NCBI RefSeq assembly: GCF_000196515.1
Contig: NC_014248.1
Coordinates: forward strand, 1,969,501 to 2,033,500
Length of the DNA: 64,000 nt
DNA from: 'Nostoc azollae' 0708
GTDB taxonomy: Bacteria; Cyanobacteriota; Cyanobacteriia; Cyanobacteriales; Nostocaceae
Reading direction: 5' to 3'
A model generated the notes under the pieces. That model saw nothing but the letters and a program-made list of their open reading frames with translations, did not search any database and was not told where the DNA came from. Made by a program: the position numbers and the translations under genes. This document shows, piece after piece, positions 27,543-37,900 of the stretch. Position 1 is the first letter of the stretch, and the number at the start of each line of letters is the position of its first letter.

Positions 27543-28607
27543 CTAAGCTACATAAATTCCATATTGGGGTAGCAAATCGTGAATGATCTAAAATTTATGT
27601 GCTTGTAAAGCATCGTGAAATAGTTTCCAATTGCCGGCTAAAAAACTGGGATGATAGGGGAAAATTTCATTATCTTTATCAACAAGGTTTTCAGTTCCCA
27701 AAGCTTGGTATTTCCAGGAATCTTGAGCTTTAGGAATATAGTTAATATTAGCTTCACCAAAAATAAATCTACCTTGTGTGATCGCATCTAACTATTTTTA
27801 ATGACGTATACTACCTTGAATATCCTAAATATTCTCGAACATAAACGTAATTACCCTTTTATATGCTTCTGCTAATCCTGGAACAGTCGCATCTGGATCA
27901 CCTTTTAAATAACGCTGCATAGCCTTACACATATTATCAGTAATATCCAGAAAATCTTCAGGATTATTACGGCTAACTTTCTCATCTCTAGCGTTGATAT
28001 AGCCCCAACGTAAAACGTCTGTCTATCAGGATGACTCAAAACCGCACCATGTCTTAAAGGTCAAGCTTCACTGATAAAATAATTCTTCAATCTATCCATC
28101 AAATTACGATCTGGTTGGTCATTTTCATCTGGCAATTTCTTCGCTTCATTGACCCGATGATTCACACCAGCAAAACCTTGATTCGCCCAGATGTCAACAT
28201 AAGCGTGCATTGTAATACCCAGAGGATGCAAACCATAAGCACTTTCACGATGCTGAATGCACTCCCTCACCATTTGCTGCGCCACATCACTTAGGACGAC
28301 AAATCAATTTTTTAATAAACTTCCCTTCCGGATCTTCACCTGATTTTTTCGCGGCATTTCCTGGTAAAAAATGAAAAGGAATCCAAACTTGGTAATTTAC
28401 TAACTCCTGAAAATTGCGATAATCTAGCATTTTATGAGCCCAACTGATGCGGGTACACATCGTACCATTATCGAATTGGATTAAATCGGCATTAATCGCA
28501 TCAGCTACATACTGGGCGCAGTAAGCGACAATACTAGCACCTTCATGTTCAAAACCAGCTAGTCGCGCTACAATCTAGGTGACACCATCATAAAAGTCTA
28601 TTTGCAT
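27543..28607 (-). pseudogene. DUF6765-family protein, multiply disrupted
   Basis: On the minus strand from ATG 28605-28607: MQIDFYDGVT, a TAG, IVARLAGFEHEGASIVAYCAQ, YVADAINADLIQFDNGTMCT, RISWAHKMLDYRNFQELVNY and FHFLPGNAAKKSGEDPEGKF. A frameshift precedes MVRECIQHRESAYGLHPLGI, GFAGVNHRVNEAKKLPDEND and PDRNLMDRLKNYFISEA. More breaks occur to the end near HDLLPQYGIYVA. The blocks match, in order, proteins of about 350 residues annotated as DUF6765, with conserved histidines and unknown function. At least two nonsense codons and several frameshifts are present. Confidence 0.8.
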
Positions 28608-28620
28608 CTTGAGTCGGTTA

Positions 28621-28879
28621 TGAGTTAGTGAATTTACGTATAGAATAAAAATTCTTAAGTATTATTGCTTGTATTTTTACCTGATAGCAGTTCTCAAACT
28701 GCGACATCTGTTTGCTAAACTCTAGTTATGGTAGGTTGGGTTGACTGAAGGAAACCCAACCTAAATTTATTATCTCTTTTTTTCCCGCCACCAGAGCGAT
28801 TCATATTTGCAGTTTCCCAACACAACTTAGTTAATTTGAAAAAGTTCCCAGGTTACTCAAAGTGATCAAATTCGCTACT
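28621..28879. other. intergenic with palindromic repeat
   Basis: No gene. TAGGTTGGGTT and AACCCAACCTA form an 11-bp stem at 28732-28763, a common type of dispersed cyanobacterial hairpin. Confidence 0.65.
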
Positions 28880-29803
28880 TTAGAACAACATCCGATTGAG
28901 AAAATTTTGTAACAACTTTATCCCCGTTGGTTCTTGATAATCAGTAGGTAACAAAGCCTGTATCGCTTGCTGTAAATTTTCCAAAGCTGCATCTATTTCT
29001 TGACGCTTTGGCCTGCTAGTTAGGGGGAAATATAAAGGTTCACCCACCCTAACTATTAACTTTTTTCTCAAAAATAGGTCATGAGTTCCGACTAATGATA
29101 AGGGTACAATTGGTACTCCTCCCCGCAAAGCATAAATTACTGTTCCGCGTTTAAACGGATGTAAATAACCCTCAGCAGTTCCCAGTCTTCCTTCAGGAAA
29201 AATGATCAAACCATCTCCACGGGCTAAAATTGCGGAAACAATGCGGTCTATACGGCGTATCGTTTGGATATCTCCACCAGGATTAACTGTATCTTTAATA
29301 ACTTGAGAAAGTTCTTTTAAATCATCTCGTCCAGTGTTCGCAGCAGCAATAACAGCCAGTTCTTCTCCCCAGATGCGTTCTAAAGGAATCACACCACCTG
29401 CAGAACCTAAAATCCAGCGTTTCCACCATTTGTTATAGAGAGTGCGGGCATCACCGAGAATGTAATAGTGTGGCTGGGTTGGTATCTCTGTGAGCAAAAC
29501 TAATGGGTCGATGTGGTGAAGATGGTTAGCAGCCAAGATTGCTGGTGTGTGAGGGATATTTTCAATATTTTCGACTTTCACACAGAATAGGGAATGAATG
29601 AGTGATCGCACTACACAACGTCTGATATTAGCATTAACTCGCCGTTCCCCATATTCCTGATCAATAGCTGAAAGCCCATTGAGAGTAGTTTCTATAGTAT
29701 GACGAATAGTGCGATCGCTTGCCGCTGCTACACCTTCCCATACCCGCTTAATAGCAGTCTCAGTCAAAGGTGGTAAAGTTTCCGAGTCCGTAGTATTTTC
29801 CAT
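28880..29803 (-). CDS. 1-acyl-sn-glycerol-3-phosphate acyltransferase family (PlsC-type)
   Basis: Membrane-associated acyltransferase of 307 residues with the PlsC domain at about residues 85-250. The catalytic HX4D-type motif is in ILAANHLHHIDPLVLL, FPEG lies in GLIIFPEGRLG, and PIVPLSLVG follows. It adds an acyl chain to lysophosphatidate or a related acceptor. The first 80 residues are soluble and helical. An unusual insert (about 150-195) lies between the second and third motifs. It is intact in a neighbourhood of pseudogenes. Which acyl acceptor it uses cannot be told. Confidence 0.88.
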   Translation of the reverse strand: MENTTDSETLPPLTETAIKRVWEGVAAASDRTIRHTIETTLNGLSAIDQEYGERRVNANIRRCVVRSLIHSLFCVKVENIENIPHTPAILAANHLHHIDPLVLLTEIPTQPHYYILGDARTLYNKWWKRWILGSAGGVIPLERIWGEELAVIAAANTGRDDLKELSQVIKDTVNPGGDIQTIRRIDRIVSAILARGDGLIIFPEGRLGTAEGYLHPFKRGTVIYALRGGVPIVPLSLVGTHDLFLRKKLIVRVGEPLYFPLTSRPKRQEIDAALENLQQAIQALLPTDYQEPTGIKLLQNFLNRMLF

Positions 29804-30134
29804 CTGATCATTTAACCTAAATTGCTAATTAAATTTTTCCTCTACACTCTTACACCCACCCCATACCCATTCTTCGTAGATAACTTTTGAACTGATCAAA
29901 ATCCGTAATTCCTCCCACAGTTAGAAGCAATTTTCCCTACAATGTAGGTTGATAGGCTAATATACTAAAAACGGTTTAAACGTTTCATTCTGAACGTTGG
30001 CGGAGCGTCTCTGAAAGAGATAGTGAAAAATCTCCGAGATACTTTGCTGCACTACGTTAAGATCGGTATGACATAAGTCTAAATTTCACCCGTTTGCAGT
30101 ATAGCTTGCTGGGAAATTACGTAAAAAATTAATC
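29804..30134. other. intergenic region with complete MITE-1
   Basis: Divergent promoters of the acyltransferase gene and of the hydrolase pseudogene would lie here. Most of it is taken up by the 143-bp element at 29961-30103, which ends only 32 bases before the hydrolase ATG. Confidence 0.65.
29961..30103 (-). mobile_element. 143-bp miniature element (MITE-1), complete inverse copy
   Basis: Reverse complement of the element at 22255-22397, same length, high identity by eye. It starts TATACTAAAAACGG and ends TTTGCAGTATA. The core has TCTCTGAAAGAGATAG. Flanks fit a TA target. Confidence 0.78.
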
Positions 30135-30992
30135 ATGACGATTTACCACAGCGTAGGCACATTTATAGGTGTTGGGGGACTTGACCTGCATTACCAAAGC
30201 TGGAATCCAGGGGGTAAAGCAAAGGCAGTATTAGCTTTGGTGCATGGACTCTGAGGACACAGCGGACTTTACCAGAATATAATTGACCACTTGTTACCAA
30301 AACAGTATGCTGTTTATAGCTTAGATTTGCGTGGTCATGGATCCTCATCTAGTAAAATAAGTTATATCGATAGTTGGACTGAATTTCGGGATGATGTCCG
30401 AGCCTTTTTAAATATGTTACAGAAGCAACAGCCAGGATGCCCAATTTTTTTGTTTGGACATAGCATGGGGGTAATGATTTTCCTAGAATACGTCTTGCGT
30501 TATCCAAAAGATACATCTGCATTGCAAGGAGTAATTGCTTTTGCACCTAGTATTGGAGAAGTGGGAGTATCACCCATCCGCGTGCTTTTAGGAAAAATGC
30601 TATCGCGCGTGTGGCCACGTTTTTCCTTAAATACAGGACTAGACAGAACAGCTGGTTCACGAGATCCAAATATTTTATCTACCTATACCCAAGACCCTTT
30701 GCGTCATACCCGTGCTACAGCCCGGTTTTCTACATAATTCTTTGCTACACTGGAGTGGATTCAAGCCCATGCCCATGAATGGAAAGCACCGCTGTTGATT
30801 TTGCATGGTGATGCTGACAGAGTAGCGTTACCTGGGGGAAGTGAAATTTTTCATCAGCGTGTAACTTACCCAGATAAGCTACGCATTGAATATCCAGGAG
30901 CCTGTCAAGATTTACATTGTGACATTAATCATTGTCAAGTGCTGACTGATTTGAGCAACTGGATGGATCAGCATTTACTAGCTGAAGCATGA
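30135..30992 (+). pseudogene. alpha/beta hydrolase (monoacylglycerol-lipase type), two nonsense codons
   Basis: One continuous frame of 286 codons reads as a lysophospholipase or monoacylglycerol lipase. It has DLHYQSWNPGGKAKAVLALVHGL, the oxyanion region, SLDLRGHGSS, the nucleophile motif FGHSMGV and the acid LHGDADRV. It is stopped by TGA at 30252-30254 (between HGL and GHSG, where GGA is expected) and by TAA at 30735-30737 (RFST, stop, FFATLEW). The catalytic His is also gone: family members have a GAYH-type motif, while here GACQDLH is read. So the gene is dead by three independent lines. Confidence 0.9.
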
Positions 30993-31008
30993 CAGTTAGA
31001 GACAGAGT

Positions 31009-31070
31009 TATACTAAAAACGGTTTAAAAGTCTCATTCTGAACGTTTGCGGAGCCTCTCTGAAAGAGAAG
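31009..31070 (-). mobile_element. MITE-1, truncated copy
   Basis: TATACTAAAAACGGTTTAAA and the following bases up to TCTCTGAAAGAGAAG match the first 60 bases of the copy at 29961. The other half is replaced by a transposase relic. Confidence 0.7.
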
Positions 31071-31253
31071 GCATAGGGAAAAACAAGCAGAAAAGGAAAA
31101 AAGAAAAGTTAGGTTAATTGCTTCTGGAGGAGGACGTAAAGCAGAAATGACACCAAAAGAAGGGGTGTGTTTATGCAGTGATAGATTTCGTGTAGCTCGA
31201 CATCGTTATAGTCACGTGATAGAGACAGTATGTGGATTAGTGAGGTTAGATCT
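31071..31253 (+). pseudogene. transposase relic (IS5-like ends fused)
   Basis: Plus-strand reading gives an N-terminal-like piece (RLIASGGGRKAEMTPKEGVCL) running straight into a C-terminal-like piece (FRVARHRYSHVIETVCGLVRL). These resemble the two ends of an IS5-type DDE transposase with the middle lost. Assignment to IS5 is by pattern only. Confidence 0.5.
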
Positions 31254-31385
31254 AAGTAGGTAGACACAAATAAACATAACTATGTAGCAAAATATAATTT
31301 ACTTTAAATCCTTGGGATTGCTTGATTCCCCTTTGCTCCATTCGCCATGCATGATATAGTTATAAATTTTTCTGCCCACCTACTT
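31254..31385 (+). mobile_element. MITE-2, copy A (132 bp)
   Basis: AAGTAGGTAGACACAAATAA ... CTGCCCACCTACTT, flanked by TA on both sides. An inverted copy is at 34124-34251. The two copies bracket the decayed toxin region. Confidence 0.75.
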
Positions 31386-31619
31386 AAATGCTTCATTTAT
31401 ACTAAGCCACAATATTTGAATTATCAGATTTCACATTTACCTTTTTAGAAAGCTATATTTCTCAACATTATCAGAAATTTCGAGATTTTCATCCCCAAAC
31501 CCTAATTTTTACGTTCAGCAACGATAGCTGTTTTATCTCAACAGAATCTCATGTAATCCTTTCACAGTGGGCTTTTTCGCTTTTATAGAGAGGTCTACGT
31601 GATAAAATATTTTTTTGAG

Positions 31620-32116
31620 TTAACGCCAAATCTCTGGAGTACTCCCAAAAACGTGATAATAAGTTACACCTCTTTCTCTGTAGCGAGGGTTTAAAGGATT
31701 TAGTTGAAACACTAGTGTCAAACAGGGTACATCTCCTTCATGAGGATAGTCGTATGTAGTTTTCTACATCTCCAATTTGGTGTCTATCCATTGACTTTTG
31801 TTCTCAAACAGAAATGAGATTTGCTACCCTTCCACTGGGAATTGAAATGGAGCTTCATCCCTAGTGACACCCATATTGAAATATAGATATTTACCAGTTC
31901 CATCTGAGAGAAATTGAAGAACCTCTGAACTGGCATTAATGGTAGGTTCAGTAAACCAAGCTCTGTAAAGCCACTCACTGTTCACGGGGAATTTCTGGCT
32001 TAGGTCTAGCTTGTATTTGTTCAATAGAATACTCTAAATAATCCTGCACATCTTCGTCTTCTTAATTTGCCAAGACCTCGGTAAGATAGAGAATATCCTC
32101 TGTCTAAGTCGTTCAT
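31620..32116 (-). pseudogene. decayed gene(s) directly downstream of the toxin relic, possibly immunity
   Basis: ATG 32114-32116, with GAGAGGAAAATA in front, starts MNDLDRGYSLSYRGLGKLR. A shift then gives EDEDVQDYLEYSIEQIQARP. A third frame carries FPVNSEWLYRAWFTEPTINA, GTGKYLYFNMGVTRDEAPFQ, a stop, ISFLFENKSQWIDTKLEM, a stop, TTYDYPHEGDVPCLTLVF and ends GSTPEIWR. I do not recognise the family. Its position, right behind a toxin-like C-terminus and with its own ribosome binding site, is where an immunity gene would sit; that role is inference. Confidence 0.5.
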
Positions 32117-33790
32117 TATTTTCCTCTCAATATTTAATAAATTACTTTTTTTTCTTTTATCTTTATTTGGTTTGCCCACAGCTATTTTCAGATTTTTTAC
32201 TTCTGGAAGATTGAGAATATATACTCCAGTTTGCGTAAATGCCACCTGATGAACGTTATTCGTGTTAGTTGTTTGCGGTTCACCCGGTTCAAAAGTTCAT
32301 CCCATTGGCCCCTGGATAATTTTATATTTCCATGTTGGTAACTTATTTCGGGGTCTGTTCTTGCCGTTAAATTCCTTGTTATAGTCAACGAAATCAGCCC
32401 AATCTTTGAATGGCTTCTTTGTATCAGTATTGTTAGGCATATTACCTGGCTGTTGTTTATTGAATCGGAAGATGACTTAGTCAAGTGGTTGGACTTCTTG
32501 TTTCCATATATCTTCGGGGATCAGGAAACTAACAACTCCCCAACCTTCATCTTTACCCTCGACCCATTCTTTAGCTTTGTGCCAATTCTCTTTTGTATGA
32601 ACGTAGAAACATTTACCAAAATCATTACCACCGATAGCCTCTATATCCTACTTTTTCAGTTTTCCAGCCGTTGGTTCAATAGTTCCATGATAAAAGATAT
32701 GCTTATAGTCTGGTAAGGATGGACGAGTATCACTTTCTATAATTCCCGAATCGTTCTGAGCTTTCTCAGCTTGTTTCTCTCGTTTCTTTGTTCCGTTACT
32801 AGCAACCCAGTCATAATCCCAGGTTTCACCACCATAAACTACAGTAATTGACTTAAAGATAGGGTTATGTTTCGTGACTTTTTCCCTACCTCCTGGGCAT
32901 ATTTCTTCCAAATCCTGCCATTCTTTAAATATGTTTTTTCTTAAATATGTTGTTTCTTTCTTGTCAATCTGAGCCAGACCAACTCGAACCTTATTATCAT
33001 AATCTGGCTGGTTACTAGGGCTGGCTGTCGTATTGTTATTTGAAGGTGGCTTAGGCTTACCAGTCTTTGTCCCTTTAGGGAACTTCGACAACCAATTAAC
33101 GGCCTGATTCAAGAGTGTATCAATGAAATTATCTATCCTCGCTTTGAGCCTTGATAACCACTCTTTCACTTTTATTCCTAGATTTTCAATGCCAACTAAT
33201 CGAGCAAAGAACCCAAGCAAAACAGGAATCGATTGAACTAAAGCTGTCTCTACTGAATTAGCCGCATCTGTTACCTTGCCAGATGCAACTTTATTCACTG
33301 CTCCAATTGCTGTATTGGCTACTTCTATAATTTTTGTTGCTTTTTCAATTAAGAAGCTGACTCCTTTGTAACAGGTTTCAGCAAGTTTAACTATAGTTCC
33401 TGGTGGAGCTATAGTTGACAACAACTGCTGCACTGCTTTAGTTATCACATCTGTGATGAGCAGATTCTTAATTTTCTCAATCACTATTTGTTTGAAGTCG
33501 CCTATCGTGTTTTGTATTTGCTGCCATAAACGGACTACCCCTTTATCTTTCAGGGTTTTTGAAAGTTCAAAGCTGGTTTCTAGCCTTTTAACTTTTGCTT
33601 CCCCAATTTTCTTGTGCTTGACAGCTTTTTGGCGAATATAATTCCAGTTCACCCCCAGTAGTCCCAGTGCCAAACTAAAGATACTTTGGGGACTTTCAAG
33701 ATTAATTTCTTGCTTGATACCCAAACCTCCAGTCAGCCAGCCTAGCAATCCCGCTTGTAGATGTTCAACAATATTTTTCAAAAAGTTCTG
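32117..33790 (-). pseudogene. toxin of the eCIS-carrier type with ADP-ribosyltransferase-like tail, broken
   Basis: The 377-codon frame from 33781 (EHLQAGLLGWLTGGLGI..., RLWQQIQNTIGDFKQIVIEK, APPGTIVKLAETCYKGVSFL, SVETALVQSIPVLLGFFARL) matches the helical region that follows DUF4157 in proteins of extracellular contractile injection systems. A proline/asparagine linker follows. After it the frame reads YKHIFYHGTIEPTAGKLKK, a TAG (32648), then NDFGKCFYVHTKENWHKAKE and GWGVVSFLIPEDIW. Next come a TAA (32477), WKYKIIQGPMG, a TGA (32297), and more to about 32150. YHG...DFG.CF...A..W resembles DUF3990-type ADP-ribosyltransferase folds. The DUF4157 part upstream is missing. Confidence 0.65.
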
Positions 33791-33914
33791 CCAACCTTGA
33801 CTTAAGGGTAATGAAATGATTGAGAGCTTTGAGGGCAGTTTTGTAACCAGGAGCTTGCTTACCCAACTTCAGTTCAGACAAAATACGGTCACGTAAAGTT
33901 TCAAGAATTGTCAT
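33765..33914 (-). CDS. small unrecognised frame upstream of the toxin relic
   Basis: ATG 33912-33914 opens 49 codons, MTILETLRDRILSELKLGKQ then APGYKTALKALNHFITLKSR, overlapping the toxin relic. It is helical and basic with a natural-looking start. It may be a small real gene or another piece of the broken toxin gene. Low certainty. Confidence 0.35.
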   Translation of the reverse strand: MTILETLRDRILSELKLGKQAPGYKTALKALNHFITLKSRLAELFEKYC

Positions 33915-33940
33915 CTGGGACTGCGTGATTGTTGATTTGG

Positions 33941-33990
33941 TATACTGCAAACGGGTGAAACTTGGACTTATGTAATACTGATAGTGCAGC
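33941..33990 (+). mobile_element. MITE-1, left part of a split copy
   Basis: TATACTGCAAACGGGTGAAA through GTGCAGC matches the left end of MITE-1. The remainder resumes at 34252 after an inserted block that includes MITE-2 copy B. Confidence 0.65.
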
Positions 33991-34123
33991 CTATCCCTTC
34001 CGGAAAGTGCGTAAACGCGGAGCGTGCCGTAGGCTCTAGTACAGTACGGCGTAAATGAACTAACCATTACAAATCTCTGAAAAGCTCACGCCGTATATAT
34101 TTTGAATTCACGGCGATACTAGT
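33991..34123. repeat. unidentified inserted block with ACGGCG/CGCCGT ends
   Basis: Between the split halves of MITE-1 lies sequence with short inverted words (GTACGGCG ... CACGCCGTATA, and again CACGGCG). It could be another small element or its remains. No coding. Confidence 0.35.
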
Positions 34124-34251
34124 AAGTAGGTGGGCGGAAAAATTTATAACGATGTCATGGCGAATGCAGCAAAGGGGAATTAAGCAATCCCAAGGGTTTC
34201 AAGTAATTTACATTTTGTTACAAACTTATGTTTATTTGTGTCTACCTACTT
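34124..34251 (-). mobile_element. MITE-2, copy B (128 bp), inverted to copy A
   Basis: AAGTAGGTGGGCGGAAAAAT ... TTTGTGTCTACCTACTT, with TA on both sides. It is inserted within a copy of MITE-1. Confidence 0.75.
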
Positions 34252-34300
34252 ATCTCAGAGATTCTTCACTATCTATTTCAGAGATGCTCCGGGAACGTTA
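34252..34300 (+). mobile_element. MITE-1, right part of a split copy
   Basis: ATCTCAGAGATTCTTCACTA through GCTCCGGGAACGTTA matches the middle-right part of MITE-1. The terminal repeat is missing. Confidence 0.65.
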
Positions 34301-34911
34301 GGTTTGGTTGAGCGGCTTAATGTTCATATCTAGGTCCTACCAAGAGCGATTGTGCCAGTTGCCTAAGTCACGTAGTTAAAATTTAAAACCTATACACAGT
34401 TAGCTGTTCAGAAATCAGGGATGGCTATTTTATCTCCGGTGCAGCATACTAAGTAATTACTCTGATTTGAGAAAAGTCAATCTTCATGGAATTTACACAT
34501 ATTTTGACTGAAAATTTACGAAAAAAGACTAGTAATTTTATTACCAGTAATATTATTATGTATGAAATGTTAATTCATCACCAACAAATTAAAAACTATC
34601 GTTCTTTATTTGTCCACAAATAATGCTGAAAAATAGTGCTAATTACTTAGCGGAGAGATCACTACATTTTTTTTATTAGTGGTGTAATACATATTAATTA
34701 CACGGATGAGTTATTTCTGCTGTTAGAACCACCATTGAGGTAGTTTGATTTTAACCTTTGTTTTTAAGACTTATTTGCACTTAATTAAACCAAACATCTG
34801 GAGGTTAATAATAGCTTTGCTATACAAAGAAACCACAGTTCAATAAATAGCTAAACAATTCCTAGACTAACCAAAAACACTGTTGGAATTAATAAAAAGG
34901 AAACAAAAATT
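34301..34911 (+). promoter_or_regulatory. long leader/upstream region of the SdrD-like protein gene
   Basis: About 600 bases, AT-rich, no gene. The region is likely to carry the promoter of the large surface protein. AAAAAGGAAACAAAAATT just before ATG 34912 is a usable ribosome binding site. Confidence 0.5.
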
Positions 34912-37900
34912 ATGGCAGACAATACTCTCTCAATATTCAACTCCACATTACCAACTACAGCTACCGAAATACTCATACGTGATCAACAAGATACATCAAC
35001 AACTACAAAATCAATTTTACCCAGCTACGTCAATGTCACCATCACTAACGGTGGATTACTCAACGGAAGTTATGACGCTTGGTGTATTAACGCTACAACT
35101 AACCTGAACGGAGGCAGTTTTAACAACGCTAGTGTATATTCTAGCTATGGAAGCATACCCACTGATATCCTTTATACAGATTTACAGACAGTTGCCTCAG
35201 ATCACGATCCCTACCTGGATAAACTTCAGCGAATCAACTGGCTGATGAACAACGTTACCGAAGCAGCCAACTTAGTCAATAACAAATACCGCTACAATAA
35301 TGTTGACTATACGTATGGTGATGTACAGTTAGCCATATGGAAAATCCTTGGCGACCCGGTAGACACTACAGACAGTGGTACATTAGGGACCTATGACACA
35401 ACCCATCAAAAGGCAAATGATCTCATTGCTCTGGCTGTAACCAATGGTACTGACTTTGTGCCTGTAGCAGGACAAGATTTTGGTGTCATTGTTAAGGGTT
35501 TGAATTTACAGCCTATCTTACTGGAAGTTAAGACAGCGGGTATTGGAGATTTTGTTTGGGAAGACCTGAATGCGAATGGGATTCAGGAAGCTAACGAATC
35601 AGGAATTGATGGAGCAACAGTCACATTGCTCAATGAAAGCGGTGCTGTTATTGGTACTACTACGACCGGAGACAACTCCAAGACAACAATAATAGTTGAG
35701 AAGGGCTGGTATCAGTTTGGACCACTTTTATGTAATATCACCGTTAATGCCGCTGGTGTCACTAATGCCCCCAGTGGCTTTTATCAGGTGAAATTTACCT
35801 TGCCGAATGGCTTTAACACAGTCAGTCCATATCTCCAAGGTAATAACACATATCTAGATTCCAACACCAACCCCAGCAACAATTTTACTTCAACTCCCAT
35901 TACCTTAGTTACTGGACAAATTAACAAAACAGTTGATGCTGGATTTTTCAATCTTGCAAGCCTTTCTGGCAGCGTATACGTAGATGCCAACAACAACGGT
36001 GTCAGAGATGCAAATGAAACAGGCATTGCTGGGACAACCATTACCCTCACAGGTACAGATGCTTCAGGAAACACAGTCAGCCGCACCACCACCACAGATG
36101 CTAATGGTAACTACACAGTAGACAACCTGCGTCCTGGAACATATACCCTGACAGAAAGCCAACCTAGTGCTTACCTAGATGGTAAAGATGCGGTAGGTAC
36201 TCAAGGTGGAACATTAAATAACGACAATATCAGCAGCATTACCCTGACATCAGGGACAAATGGCACTGGTAATAATTTCGGTGAACTCACACCAGCCAGT
36301 ATAGGTGACAGAGTGTGGTTGGATAACAACGCCAATGGTATTCAAGATGACGGGGAATTAGGTATAAGTAATGCCACTGTCAAACTATTAAATGCAGATA
36401 GCACCGTCGTCGCTACTACGACTACAGGCAGTGATGGACTCTACTCCTTCACCAATCTGCAACCAGGAGATTACAAAGTCCAGTTTGTACAACCCACAGG
36501 CATTAACGGTGTAAGTCCCGCTAATGCTAGTAGTGATGATAGTGTTGATAGCGATGGACTCATCTCCGATGTTGTTAATCTATCTGCTGGAGACAATGAC
36601 ACCACAGTTGATTCAGGCTTATATAAAACAGCTTCATTAGGAAACTTTGTATTCAATGATGCCAACAATAATGGTATTCAAGATACTACTGAAGCAGGAG
36701 TAAGTGGTGTAACTGTTACCCTGACTAGTGGGGGAACTGATGGACTAATTAGTACCACTGGGGACAACACTACTCTGACTACAACTACTAATGCTAGTGG
36801 CAGCTACAACTTTGATGGACTAACACCTGGTCAACAATATCAAGTCGGATTCTCGAATTTACCTGCAGGATATCAGTTCACTCAAGCTAACTTAGGTACT
36901 GATGATACTGTAGATTCTGATGCTAGTACCAGCACGGGACAAACCCAGATTGTTACTCTTGCTTCTGGTGAAAACAACACTACTGTGGATGCAGGTATTT
37001 ATCAAAGTACCGATGACTTGTCGATTACCAAAACCGATGGTTTGACGATAGTAACTCCTGGACAGCAGATAACCTACACTATCGCGGCTCAAAATAATGG
37101 TTTGATTACTGCTACCAATGCCTTGGTGAGCGATATCATGCCAACTAATCTGACAAATGTCACTTGGACAAGTGTGGCCAGCGGAGGAGCTACTGATAAT
37201 CAAACTAGTGGTAGAGGGTCTATCAACGATTACGTAACCCTGACAGCGGGTAGCAGCATCACCTATACGGTGACAGGTATAGTGGCTGCCAACGCAGTTT
37301 CCACAAATTCTACAGGCAGTCTCACCACATTCGACTTTAATGGCAGTAGTTCGACAGATGGAACAGACGGCAATACCGTCACATTCAAAAAGGATGGTAT
37401 TTCTGTTACAGCACGTGCCTTTAGCCGTGTAGATCGTACAAATGGAGCTTGGAATAATGCCTATCTTGGTAGCTATAGTGGTGGTTTAGCTGTCACCGAT
37501 AGCAGCGAATCCACTAGTTCTGATCGCGTTGATAACGTCGGTGGCAGAGATAACTACGTCCTGTTCCAATTCTCTGAATCAGTTGTTGTAAATCAAGCCT
37601 ATTTGCAATACGTCGTTAATGACAGTGATATGTCTGTCTGGATTGCTAAATTTAACAATACCATCACAACTTTAAGCGACTCAATTCTCAACAGCTTTGG
37701 CTTCACTGAAATCAACTTAGGTAGTAGTAGTAATCGCTGGGCAGATATCAATGCTAATCAAAACCTGGGTAACACTCTAGTAATCGCCGCTAAGACGGAT
37801 GATACAGAAGATAAATTCAAGATTTGGTATTTAGATGTTCAGAAAGATGTTCAGAAATATGTTGCACTAGCAACAGTGTCTCTGACTAATACTGCCACAG

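Noticed and set aside
31386-31619. Possible small gene between MITE-2 copy A and the follower pseudogene
   Set aside because: No frame with coding character on either strand.
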